A DNA stretch of 7,365 nt from Nitrososphaerota archaeon (GTDB lineage Archaea > Iainarchaeota > Iainarchaeia > Iainarchaeales > VGJJ01): the NCBI GenBank assembly GCA_020053155.1, contig JAGVNS010000025.1:1-7365 (forward strand), in the 5' to 3' direction. The notes below the pieces were generated by a model. That model worked only from the letters and a program-made list of their open reading frames with translations. It was not told the origin of the DNA and did no database searches. This document shows positions 1 through 6,539 of this stretch, piece after piece; positions within the stretch are counted from its first letter, which is position 1; every line of letters starts with the position of its first letter. The position numbers were made by a program, and so were the translations under genes.

Positions 1-40
1 AGAAAACAATCAGAGAAAATAAAACTATCGAAAAAAAAGA
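1..40 (-). terminator. Oligo-T terminator downstream of the RFC-HNH transcript
   Basis: Read on the minus strand, the bases just beyond the HNH stop codon contain a run of eight T (plus-strand A at 31-38), followed by further T-rich clusters towards position 1. Archaeal RNA polymerase commonly terminates at such oligo-T tracts without needing a hairpin, and I see no convincing hairpin here. The position, about 20 bases after the stop, fits the 3' end of the RFC-HNH transcript. The call rests on composition only. Confidence 0.5.
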
Positions 41-57
41 GGGTTAATCAAAGTTCT

Positions 58-717
58 CTATATGTCGCTTTTTCCAATATTACATTCCGAACAGAGGGTT
101 TGCAGATTTTCAGGAGCAGTTTCCCCACCTTTAGACCAGGCTTTAATATGATCAACATGGAGAATAATTCGTGAATCTGTAGCCGGGGATTTTCCACAAC
201 TTCTACATTTGAAGTTGTCTCTCCTAATTGTGATAAATCGCATTCTCAGATTAATATTTCGTTTCGTTTTGTGACTGCCTTTAGGAGTGTATTGTTTTGT
301 TACTGGGGTTGATTCAACATCCTCCTCCTTGGTGTATCTGACGAATCTTTCCAAAGCCTTTCTCCATGTGCCAAACCTATTCTCATAGGTTCCAACATGG
401 TATTTAGAAAGGGGTTTTTGAATTTCATCATAGTTAGGTTGTCTGCCCATTTTTATCCAAATTTCTTCTAAGTTACTAAAAAGCTCCTCATCTGGGACAT
501 TTGCTTGTGTTCGTGTTTTTTGCAATCCTGCCTTTTCCAATGCTTTGAACCAGCTACCAAATTTTCTTAAGTAAGTAGTCTTTCCAAACTTTCCTTTCTC
601 TTCGTAGTCAACAGTGCTCACGGTTTCTTTGTTGAGCTTACTAGCTACTCGCTTTAAGTCAGCAATAAGTTCCTCATCAGAAACTCCACGATGATACTCG
701 TTTAGCTCAAATTTCAC
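58..717 (-). CDS. HNH endonuclease with two homing-endonuclease-associated repeats
   Basis: Predicted 219-residue DNA endonuclease. The N-terminal half holds two related units of about 52 residues (12-65 and 74-125). Each opens with a V-x-DEEL helix and ends in a R-FG-W-KALE pattern, as in the homing-endonuclease-associated repeats thought to bind DNA. A basic linker (about 140-165) leads to a C-terminal HNH domain. This has zinc-binding pairs C171/C174 and C209/C212, the D189-H190 core in HVDHI, N204 in ENLQ, and a closing N213-GKSD, making an H-N-N variant. All key positions are present, so it looks intact and active. The start is GTG at 717, overlapping the RFC stop by four bases (GTGA), with a GTGA Shine-Dalgarno-like match six bases upstream. 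Translational coupling is therefore likely. GC over 361-660 is about 38 percent, against roughly 45-47 percent in sampled RFC lines, suggesting acquisition. The target site is unknown. It could be a free-standing homing endonuclease, a defence nuclease or a restriction-like enzyme. Confidence 0.85.
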   Translation of the reverse strand: MKFELNEYHRGVSDEELIADLKRVASKLNKETVSTVDYEEKGKFGKTTYLRKFGSWFKALEKAGLQKTRTQANVPDEELFSNLEEIWIKMGRQPNYDEIQKPLSKYHVGTYENRFGTWRKALERFVRYTKEEDVESTPVTKQYTPKGSHKTKRNINLRMRFITIRRDNFKCRSCGKSPATDSRIILHVDHIKAWSKGGETAPENLQTLCSECNIGKSDI

Positions 718-1700
718 TTCTTCTCACTCGCCACTAAGCCAATCTGCGCCAGCAGGGCTTCAATTTGGATACGCTCATTCGCACCTTCCACTAACCTAAA
801 ATCGTATTCCCCAATTCGATCTACTAATCGTATTTTTGTTTTGGAATCCATTTCCTTCTCATCCCAATCCAACACTTCTTTGTGAATCTGCTTAATCACA
901 TCCTCCCCCGAGAGTCCGTTTTCGAGCATCAACACGTCCAACTTTTCCCGTGCGGGGAGGAATTTTCCTTCCATGGCCAAGGCAATCATTTCTTTTATTT
1001 CTTTAGGCTTTGCTCTATTCGCCACCGAATACACGATGTCCTCGGTTATTTTTTTCTCCAAGCTTGAGGCCGCCTGTAATACGTTAATGGCTTTTCTCAA
1101 ATCCCCTTCCGCCACGTACTCTAACGCATCAATGGCTTTGGCATCCACGCTTATCCCTTCTTGTTTGGCAATATGATGGATTTGTTTTTCCAAATCAACT
1201 TTACGCAGCGGTTTGAATCGAAAAACAACACAACGACTTTGAATGGGTTCGATTATTCTACTTGAATAATTGCAACTAAGAATAAATCGTGCCGTTTTGG
1301 AGTATTTTTCCATCGTCCGTCGAAGTGCTTGCTGCGCATCCGTGGTCAACGCATCGCATTCATCCAAAAAGATTATTTTGAAATCTGAGTTAAAGGCAAG
1401 CGTGCGTGCAAATTCTTTGATGGTGCTCCGTACCACGTCAATTCCCCTGTCATCGCTCGCATTTAATTCTAAAAAATTTCGGGTGTACTCCTCCCCAAAC
1501 AATTCTTTGGCCAGTGCAATGGCCGCGCTTGTTTTTCCTATTCCCGCATGCCCGGCAAACATGAGGTGCGGCAAATCTCTCGTTTTGACGTAGCTTTCAA
1601 GCCTTTTTGTGATGGTTTCCTGCCCCACCACATCGGAAAGGGATTTGGGTCGGTATTTTTCGACCCAGGGCAGTTTCAGGGTAGCGGTGTGTTCGGCCAT
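714..1700 (-). CDS. rfcS: Replication factor C small subunit (clamp loader AAA+ ATPase)
   Basis: Small subunit of the archaeal clamp loader, which with the large subunit opens the PCNA ring and places it on primer-template DNA using ATP. From the ATG at 1700 it is 328 residues, the usual family length. In order it shows the LPWVEKYRP N-terminal motif, Walker A GHAGIGKT (50-57), Walker B FLDECDAL with D113/E114, a sensor 1 region ending in SCNYSS, the SRC motif (155-157, arginine finger), sensor 2 GDLRKA (199-204) and an all-helical C-terminal collar. A GTG at 1715 would add five residues. I prefer ATG 1700 because GGGGGTGA and AAGGA lie 7-11 bases ahead of it. There is no intein, although this gene is a frequent intein host. 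The HNH gene follows with a four-base overlap. The large subunit gene is not in the window. Identity is secure; the exact start is less so. Confidence 0.95.
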   Translation of the reverse strand: MAEHTATLKLPWVEKYRPKSLSDVVGQETITKRLESYVKTRDLPHLMFAGHAGIGKTSAAIALAKELFGEEYTRNFLELNASDDRGIDVVRSTIKEFARTLAFNSDFKIIFLDECDALTTDAQQALRRTMEKYSKTARFILSCNYSSRIIEPIQSRCVVFRFKPLRKVDLEKQIHHIAKQEGISVDAKAIDALEYVAEGDLRKAINVLQAASSLEKKITEDIVYSVANRAKPKEIKEMIALAMEGKFLPAREKLDVLMLENGLSGEDVIKQIHKEVLDWDEKEMDSKTKIRLVDRIGEYDFRLVEGANERIQIEALLAQIGLVASEKK

Positions 1701-1707
1701 AGCATTA

Positions 1708-1719
1708 TCCTTCACCCCC
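1708..1719 (-). promoter_or_regulatory. Shine-Dalgarno region of the RFC gene
   Basis: On the minus strand GGGGGTGA (1712-1719) runs into AAGGA (1708-1712), ending 11 and 7 bases before the ATG at 1700. GGTGA is the classic archaeal anti-16S match. Its last bases contain the alternative GTG start (1715-1713), so using the motif as a ribosome-binding site argues for the ATG. It implies that this gene has a short 5' leader, unlike the apparently leaderless genes elsewhere in the window. Confidence 0.5.
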
Positions 1720-1749
1720 TTCCTTTTTTAGCCCGGTTGTCGGGGCATG

Positions 1750-1757
1750 TTTTTATT
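1750..1757. promoter_or_regulatory. Possible shared TATA-like box between RFC and the class III secreted protein
   Basis: TTTTTATT on the plus strand (AATAAAAA on the minus strand) lies in the divergent gap. On the plus strand it is centred about 26 bases before the ATG at 1780, which fits a leaderless start there. On the minus strand it would give a start near 1726 and a leader of about 26 bases carrying the RFC Shine-Dalgarno sequence. A second A/T run at 1722-1730 could serve RFC instead. The match to the archaeal consensus is only partial. Confidence 0.3.
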
Positions 1758-1779
1758 CCTCCATAGGCTGCTTTCTCCC

Positions 1780-3291
1780 ATGAGCATGGGTAGGAAAACA
1801 TCCCTTTTGAACGGCAGTAAGGAAGGCCCCCCTGCCGGCCAGGCGGCTTTGGAGTATCTCCTTTTGCTGGGGGGCGGTGTCCTGATTGCCCTTATCGCTT
1901 TTCTCATCCTTCTTTTCATCGGCCCCTATGGGGGAGGCATTCTGAATGAAAACATCATTGAGTATGAGAAAATAGATTTGTGTACGGCTTCGGATTCGCC
2001 GGCGGTCTGCAGTTTCTTTTTGGATTGGGAGGAAGGGTTGTTGGTGGAACCATTGGGTTTCAAGTTGGAGAATCAGTCGAACTGGCGCACGCTGGTGGTG
2101 GATGGTCTTACTTTGCGGTTGTATTGCGGGAGTTCTATCTGCACGGAAAATGATTTTACGGACGACCCCTTTACCACGCTCACCTTTCCCATTCAATCAG
2201 ATGCGCCGGACAGTCCGGCATGCGATGTCTATAATTGTCCGGTCTGTGACCCTGCCAATCCCGGAGAATTTCCTAATTGTTATACCTATCCCAACATCCC
2301 GTTCTGCGATGTCGATTCGTGCGAGGTAACCTATTCTTTTCCCAATTTCTCTATTACAGTGGATCCAGCGTCCCAAAAACAGGTGGGCGTTGCCCTGGGC
2401 GGGGTGAGCGGGACCAAATTGAGCGCCATCCAGTATAGTTTCCACGTAAGCGAGTTATCGGAAGGGAGTCTTATAACGCCGGGCGTGGATGACGGTTCCA
2501 AAAGCCTCTTCTGGTATTCCTCGTACCCCAACCTCACCGGTTCTTCCTTTCAGTGCAGTAACATCAACATCTCGGACGCGGGATTTTATGAGTTCGGCTG
2601 CGATTATGCCCCTGGCTGCGTCCCCGTCAAATGCAACAGCCCCCTGGCTTCGCAGGAGGTAACCGATTTCTGTACAGACCAGGGTTATTTGCCCGGTGGT
2701 TTTGCGGACAAGACAGTATGTGAGACATCCTCAGGGGTCAAGAACATCATGTGCTATAACGAATCGTCTGCCGGTTCGCACACTCTCTCAAATGACCAGG
2801 GGGCTGTTGTTCGTATGGATGCGTCTCTCTTATTGAGCGCATCGAGCTACATTGCGTCCATTCCTCCCGGCGTGTATTTGGAAGACGCGAGTTTTGCCGG
2901 TAGCGGGTGCATAGATGATGCCGATTGCAGCAGCACGTGCAATAGTCCCTTATGGAAGGGTTCGTATGAGGACGTGGAGTTGTACTCCCTTCAAATGGGT
3001 TCCAGTCCTGACCTGGATATGTGCAAGATATTCTCGAATCCCTTGAAGAAAGTCCCGTTGCCGGCCACTCTTTCTATGATTGGGGCAATGGATGAGGATA
3101 ATGGGCAGCCCCGGTGTGTGGGGAGGTATGCCCTCTCTGATGCACAGATGGATACTATTCTGGCCGCCCCGCAAGGGCATGTCTATTTAGGAGTTCAATC
3201 CAGCGGGGGGCCATTCAACGTGTACTCCATTTTTAATGTACAGAACAAGGTCACTCCCATCCGCATATCCTCTTTATTCTATCCCAAATGA
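1780..3291 (+). CDS. Cys-rich secreted/surface protein with class III (pilin-like) signal peptide
   Basis: Surface or pilin-like protein of unrecognised function, 503 residues from the ATG at 1780. The N-terminus is a class III signal: a short basic leader (MSMGRKTS), then G20|Q21 as the likely prepilin-peptidase cut, E25 at mature position +5 in QAALEY, then a long hydrophobic helix (about 25-48, LLLLGGGVLIALI). This helix normally anchors or assembles such proteins outside the membrane. The rest is polar and predicted extracellular, with 22 cysteines, including clusters near C-x5-C-x2-C and C-x4-C, and five N-glycosylation sequons (NQS, NFS, NLT, NIS, NES). The even cysteine number suggests disulfides. 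The motif CNSPL occurs twice (2632-2646 and 2938-2952). An upstream ATG at 1747 would add eleven hydrophobic residues (MFLFLHRLLSP) to the leader. I disfavour it because class III leaders are short and basic and a TATA-like box suits 1780; ATG 1786 is also possible. There is no Shine-Dalgarno sequence. Confidence 0.8.
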   Translation: MSMGRKTSLLNGSKEGPPAGQAALEYLLLLGGGVLIALIAFLILLFIGPYGGGILNENIIEYEKIDLCTASDSPAVCSFFLDWEEGLLVEPLGFKLENQSNWRTLVVDGLTLRLYCGSSICTENDFTDDPFTTLTFPIQSDAPDSPACDVYNCPVCDPANPGEFPNCYTYPNIPFCDVDSCEVTYSFPNFSITVDPASQKQVGVALGGVSGTKLSAIQYSFHVSELSEGSLITPGVDDGSKSLFWYSSYPNLTGSSFQCSNINISDAGFYEFGCDYAPGCVPVKCNSPLASQEVTDFCTDQGYLPGGFADKTVCETSSGVKNIMCYNESSAGSHTLSNDQGAVVRMDASLLLSASSYIASIPPGVYLEDASFAGSGCIDDADCSSTCNSPLWKGSYEDVELYSLQMGSSPDLDMCKIFSNPLKKVPLPATLSMIGAMDEDNGQPRCVGRYALSDAQMDTILAAPQGHVYLGVQSSGGPFNVYSIFNVQNKVTPIRISSLFYPK

Positions 3292-3307
3292 CCAGGCGTG
3301 AACACAC

Positions 3308-3315
3308 TTTTAAAT
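3308..3315 (+). promoter_or_regulatory. TATA box for the four-helix membrane protein
   Basis: TTTTAAAT lies in the 49-base gap after the class III protein stop, centred about 29 bases before the ATG at 3341. This matches the archaeal TATA consensus and the spacing expected when transcription begins at or a few bases before the start codon. No Shine-Dalgarno sequence is visible, consistent with a leaderless mRNA. Confidence 0.55.
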
Positions 3316-3340
3316 GCCCTTTCCTGGCTAATGTCCTACT

Positions 3341-3880
3341 ATGCTCTTTTCAAATCGTGTCAAAAAGGCCATTTTGTTTTTTCTCGTTTCGTTCGTTTTG
3401 TTGTATTTTTTTTACGCCACGCAGGATTTTTTGCCCAAGTGGGATGGGTATGGGTACCAGATTTTGAAGGGACAACCTCTTTCGGGATATTTGTTTGTTG
3501 ACCCCTTGTTTATGTTCATTCCCTTGGTCGGGTTCGCATTCATGTGGGTTGCGTTGTCGTGGTACCTGCGCCGATTCAAGGATGAGCAGATTTTGTCCAT
3601 TCCTTTTGCACTGGTTTTTGTCGTCGCTTCCTATACCTCGTTTTTCATCGCCATAGTGGGTTATTTTTGGAATAATGCTTTTTTGGTGGCGGTGGCGCGG
3701 GGGGACCCTAGTCCGGGTCTCAATTCGTTCGGTATCACGTGGAGTTTTGCATGGGAGAATTTCATGGATTTGCTCCTGAAATCCCCTTTCTTCCTTTTCG
3801 TCCTTTCCGCCGTGTTGGGGTGGCTTTCCTACATTCTCATCCACAAGTATTGGAATGAAAAACTCCCTCATGTGGCGTAA
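3341..3880 (+). CDS. Hypothetical integral membrane protein, four predicted helices
   Basis: I do not recognise this 179-residue protein. Hydrophobic segments lie at about 10-26, 52-74, 84-108 and 148-168. Basic patches follow or precede them (RVKK at 6-9, RRFKDE at 78-83), so the N-terminus is probably cytoplasmic. Between segments 1 and 2 is an aromatic stretch with WDGYGYQ (34-40). Between 3 and 4 is a Gly/Pro loop (GDPSPG, 121-126). No catalytic motif or lipoprotein signal is seen. The ATG at 3341 is chosen because a good TATA box lies about 29 bases upstream and the basic N-terminus then runs straight into the first helix. It has its own promoter, and the next membrane-protein gene starts 59 bases on. 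A shared envelope role is only a guess. Confidence 0.7.
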   Translation: MLFSNRVKKAILFFLVSFVLLYFFYATQDFLPKWDGYGYQILKGQPLSGYLFVDPLFMFIPLVGFAFMWVALSWYLRRFKDEQILSIPFALVFVVASYTSFFIAIVGYFWNNAFLVAVARGDPSPGLNSFGITWSFAWENFMDLLLKSPFFLFVLSAVLGWLSYILIHKYWNEKLPHVA

Positions 3881-3887
3881 TATAAAT
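3881..3887 (+). promoter_or_regulatory. Second possible TATA box upstream of the six-helix membrane protein
   Basis: TATAAAT directly follows the TAA stop of the four-helix protein. It would set a start near 3910 and a leader of about 28 bases for the gene at 3940. By sequence it is as good as the nearer TTATAAT, but no Shine-Dalgarno sequence lies in that leader, so I rank it second. Confidence 0.3.
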
Positions 3888-3908
3888 TGGGTCGGACGCC
3901 CTGCAGGC

Positions 3909-3915
3909 TTATAAT
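3909..3915 (+). promoter_or_regulatory. TATA box for the six-helix membrane protein
   Basis: TTATAAT is centred 28 bases before the ATG at 3940, the spacing of a leaderless archaeal transcript. It supports ATG 3940 over the TTG at 3934. Confidence 0.5.
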
Positions 3916-3939
3916 GGGGTTTAGCATTGTTTTTTGGGT

Positions 3940-4725
3940 ATGGTTCGGGGAGAATTTTCGCTCGTGGAGCAGGTCCATAAACAATATCGTGAAAACCTGA
4001 AGCTCTCGCTTTCATTTGTCATCCTCCTCGTTTTCGTCTTCTTCTTCCTTCGTTTCGGGAACATGGCATTGTTCAACGGCACCGTTTTTTTCGATTATTC
4101 CTTTTCTCCCATCTCCTGGGAAATAATTTTAGCAGAATTGCTGGCGGGTCTCGTCTTCCTGGCAATGTATTCTATCCTCTTGACCCTCCTCTTGCTGGCC
4201 GTGCGAAACGATTTATCCCATATTAAAGTGCATTTTTACCTGCGGGAGATGGTGCAGAAGTTCTTTCTCACCATGTTCATCTACTTTGTTCTCCTTTCCG
4301 TTTTGTTTGTGGGACTGGTGCTGGTCGCGCTGGGGTTGAACGTTCCCTTTGTTTGGGTCAATGCCATACTGTTGCTTCTTTCTCTTTCCCTCGTTTTTGT
4401 TCCCCAGTCTTTAGTGATTGACGAGAAGCCCATTTTGGAGGCCATTCAGACAAATTGGTATGTGATTCGGTCCCACCCCACGGATTTTTTGCTGGTAGTT
4501 ATTTTGGGAACCGTATTGGTGGGGCTGCTGCCGTTGGTAGAAGCCTTGGTTGATTCCTTCGTGTATGCAGGAAGGTACATTACCCTCTTGCTCATGTTTG
4601 GTTTTGTCATTCCCTTTTTGGAAATACTCAAAACCATTCTCTACATGAATCGCTTTGAATTAGTGCGCGGTCATGAGTATGCCAAAAAGAAACATCACGG
4701 GTTGCGCGGATTAATGGTAAAGTAA
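3940..4725 (+). CDS. Hypothetical integral membrane protein, six predicted helices
   Basis: Protein of 261 residues with a cytoplasmic-looking N-terminus (VEQVHKQYRENLK) and hydrophobic segments at about 22-38, 62-88, 108-132, 136-158, 182-203 and 211-233. The tail is basic (KKKHHGLRG, about 249-257). Between helices 4 and 5 is a stretch with IDEKPILEAIQTNW (about 160-173) followed by RSHPTDF. This resembles the E-x-P-x-EA-x-x-x-S/T-W-x-x-x-x-x-x-x-F pattern in a broad group of poorly characterised six-helix prokaryotic membrane proteins (DUF7847/glycerophosphodiesterase-membrane-domain-like). I make that link from memory of the pattern and do not assign a function. The start is ATG 3940, which has a TATA box 28 bases upstream; TTG 3934 would add two residues. 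It converges on ABCE1, with only 15 bases between the two stop codons. Confidence 0.75.
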   Translation: MVRGEFSLVEQVHKQYRENLKLSLSFVILLVFVFFFLRFGNMALFNGTVFFDYSFSPISWEIILAELLAGLVFLAMYSILLTLLLLAVRNDLSHIKVHFYLREMVQKFFLTMFIYFVLLSVLFVGLVLVALGLNVPFVWVNAILLLLSLSLVFVPQSLVIDEKPILEAIQTNWYVIRSHPTDFLLVVILGTVLVGLLPLVEALVDSFVYAGRYITLLLMFGFVIPFLEILKTILYMNRFELVRGHEYAKKKHHGLRGLMVK

Positions 4726-4731
4726 TTTTTT
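4726..4731 (+). terminator. Short T tract after the six-helix membrane protein
   Basis: TTTTTT directly follows the TAA stop, in the 15-base gap before the end of the convergent ABCE1 gene. A six-T run can act as an archaeal intrinsic terminator. No comparable T run is seen on the minus strand immediately past the ABCE1 stop, so the ABCE1 transcript may extend antisense into this gene. Confidence 0.35.
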
Positions 4732-4740
4732 GGTTTGCCA

Positions 4741-6513
4741 TTAGGCTTTGGTATAGTAATACTCATTTGCCCGTTTTTGCTCTAAATCTTTCACACTTCC
4801 AGGTTTGTTAATTCGCGGCCTGCGGGTGTTTTGGTCCCTTCTCACCGTTATTCCAAGCTGGGAAAGCAGGCCATTCATTCCGTCTTCCATGGATAATGGT
4901 CCGCGGACGCTTCCCTTTACTCCGGGTTCCCCTTCAAAGAGCAATAGTTGGTCGGAGACGTAATCCATGAACATCAAATCGTGGTCTACTACTAAAACCG
5001 TTTTCTCCGTTCCATCCACAATGTTCCGGATGGTTTTGGCTACCTGCAATCGCTGCTCCACATCCAACATTGCGGAAGGTTCATCCAACAACACCAATGG
5101 AGCGTCCGTTCCAAGTGCGGCCGCAATGGCAACACGCTGCAACTCCCCCCCCGAAAGCGTGTCCAATTGTTTTTCGTAGAGCGAAGGTAGGTGCAAGGGT
5201 TCAATCAGCAGGTGTTTCGTTTGTCGCATCTCCTCACTCAGCTTTCCGCGCAATAATTCATCTACACTCATGTTGGGAATGGCCTCCACATACTGGGGTT
5301 TGTACGCAACAGGTATGCGTTGCGGAAGCGGCCCTTCTATGGGAGTCAGCAATCCCGCCATGGTTTTGACAAACGTGGTTTTTCCTATTCCATTCGGACC
5401 TAAAATTCCAATGCTTTGGTGCGTGTGCAGTTTTCCAGCGTTCACATTCAACGTGAAATCCCCCTGCTTCACCCTGAATGTAGGCCAATGGAGCAGGGGC
5501 TGTTGTTTCTGAATGTTCCGGCTGCTCTTTTCCATGAATGTGAGGGGGTGGTCCCGGAAGCGATAGTTTTCGTCTTTGGCATACCCTTCCAAGTATAGGT
5601 TAATCCCTTCTCGCGTGGGGTGGACGGAGGATACTACCCCAAACACGGCCGGCTGCCCAAACATCAAATGGATGGCGTCCGATAAATAATCCAGCAGAAC
5701 CAAATCATGCTCCGCCACCAGCACATTTTTTTCACTCGTTAAGAGTCCACGAATGAATCCTGCCACTCTTAATCGTTCCCGAATGTCCAAATAGGAGGAG
5801 GGTTCGTCAATGAAATACGTGTGCGCATCCTTGAGTGCCGTAGCGGCCAACGCCACTTTTTGCAATTCTCCCCCCGAAAGTTGACTCAGTTCGCGCTGGG
5901 CCACTTTTTCAATCCCCAATTCCCGCATCACGTGCTCGGCTTTTTGGGGATTTATTTTGCGAAGCACTTCGTATACCTTTCCTGGTATTTGCCCCATTTT
6001 CTCCACCATCTGGGGTTTAACGGCAACACTATTTTTTTTATGGGCGATGGAAGTGAAAATGTTGAACAATTCTTTTCCTCGATATTTTTCAATTACCTTT
6101 TCATACGTGGGCGTTTCTTCTAAATTTCCCAAATTGGGAATAAGTTGCCCAGATAGAATGGCCAGCGCGGTCGTTTTTCCCGTTCCATTTCGTCCTACCA
6201 TTCCCGTTACTTTTCCATTCATGGGGATGGGGAGTTTGTGCAGGCGAAAGGAATTAATCCCATATGAGTGAATGGGGTCCCCAAAATCCACGTCCAAATT
6301 GATGATGGTGATGGCTCCAAATGGGCAGATGCGCGGGCAAATCCCGCACCCCGTGCATAACTCTTCCGAAATAACTGCTTTGGTTTTCACGTTGTCTTGC
6401 GTGATGCAATCCTGCCCGCTCCGATTGACGGGGCATTTTCGCTGGCACAACCAGTTGCACTTGTCCGGGTAGCATTTGTCATAGTCGATGACTGCGATGC
6501 GTTTCAAACTCAT
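4741..6513 (-). CDS. abce1: ABCE1/Rli1, ribosome-recycling ATPase
   Basis: Cytoplasmic twin-ATPase that splits 70S ribosomes into subunits after termination (with aRF1) or rescue (with Pelota), then stays on the small subunit. It has 590 residues, the normal length. The N-terminal iron-sulfur domain carries C14, C19, C23, C27 and then C53, C56, C59, C63-P, the eight cysteines expected for two [4Fe-4S] clusters. NBD1 has Walker A GRNGTGKTT (107-115), a Q-loop in VKPQMV, signature LSGGELQKVALA (212-223), Walker B FIDEPSS with E237, and H269. NBD2 has Walker A GPNGIGKTT (372-380), YKPQYVE, signature LSGGELQRVAIA (453-464), LLDEPSAMLD with E478, and H511. No key residue is missing; NBD1 Walker A has Arg where Pro is common, which the motif allows. 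The ATG at 6513 has a weak GGAG about ten bases upstream. A 26-base gap without a TATA box separates it from the upstream small membrane protein gene, so they are probably cotranscribed. Confidence 0.97.
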   Translation of the reverse strand: MSLKRIAVIDYDKCYPDKCNWLCQRKCPVNRSGQDCITQDNVKTKAVISEELCTGCGICPRICPFGAITIINLDVDFGDPIHSYGINSFRLHKLPIPMNGKVTGMVGRNGTGKTTALAILSGQLIPNLGNLEETPTYEKVIEKYRGKELFNIFTSIAHKKNSVAVKPQMVEKMGQIPGKVYEVLRKINPQKAEHVMRELGIEKVAQRELSQLSGGELQKVALAATALKDAHTYFIDEPSSYLDIRERLRVAGFIRGLLTSEKNVLVAEHDLVLLDYLSDAIHLMFGQPAVFGVVSSVHPTREGINLYLEGYAKDENYRFRDHPLTFMEKSSRNIQKQQPLLHWPTFRVKQGDFTLNVNAGKLHTHQSIGILGPNGIGKTTFVKTMAGLLTPIEGPLPQRIPVAYKPQYVEAIPNMSVDELLRGKLSEEMRQTKHLLIEPLHLPSLYEKQLDTLSGGELQRVAIAAALGTDAPLVLLDEPSAMLDVEQRLQVAKTIRNIVDGTEKTVLVVDHDLMFMDYVSDQLLLFEGEPGVKGSVRGPLSMEDGMNGLLSQLGITVRRDQNTRRPRINKPGSVKDLEQKRANEYYYTKA

Positions 6514-6539
6514 ACCACTCTGTCTCCGTCAAAAGCCCC

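Noticed and set aside
1731..1746. Possible hairpin (GCCC/GGGC or CCCG/CGGG arms) in the RFC upstream region
   Set aside because: The stem is only four pairs with a mismatch next to it, too weak to call a regulatory structure.
1753..2196. 147-residue minus-strand ORF
   Set aside because: Shadow of the class III secreted protein; Gln/Arg-rich translation without motifs, and its end coincides with the shared promoter region.
3381..3403. Microrepeat of TCGTT-like units
   Set aside because: Short and imperfect, inside the coding sequence for the first membrane helix; explained by repeated Phe/Leu/Val codons.
3298..3501. 67-residue plus-strand ORF with a GTG start
   Set aside because: It overlaps the four-helix protein in another frame, and the TATA box (3308-3315) falls inside it. 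The 3341 frame is longer and better supported.
3914..4000. Short ORF starting at the ATG within the TTATAAT element
   Set aside because: It would encode about 28 residues, overlaps the six-helix protein out of frame, and its start codon is within the likely TATA box.
3350..4015. 221-residue minus-strand ORF
   Set aside because: It runs antisense to the two hydrophobic membrane proteins, and its polar, Lys/Gln/Pro-rich low-complexity translation is what the reverse of hydrophobic codons produces. No recognisable domain.
5070..5369. 99-residue plus-strand ORF and similar ones opposite ABCE1
   Set aside because: All lie antisense to well-conserved ABCE1 ATPase motifs.
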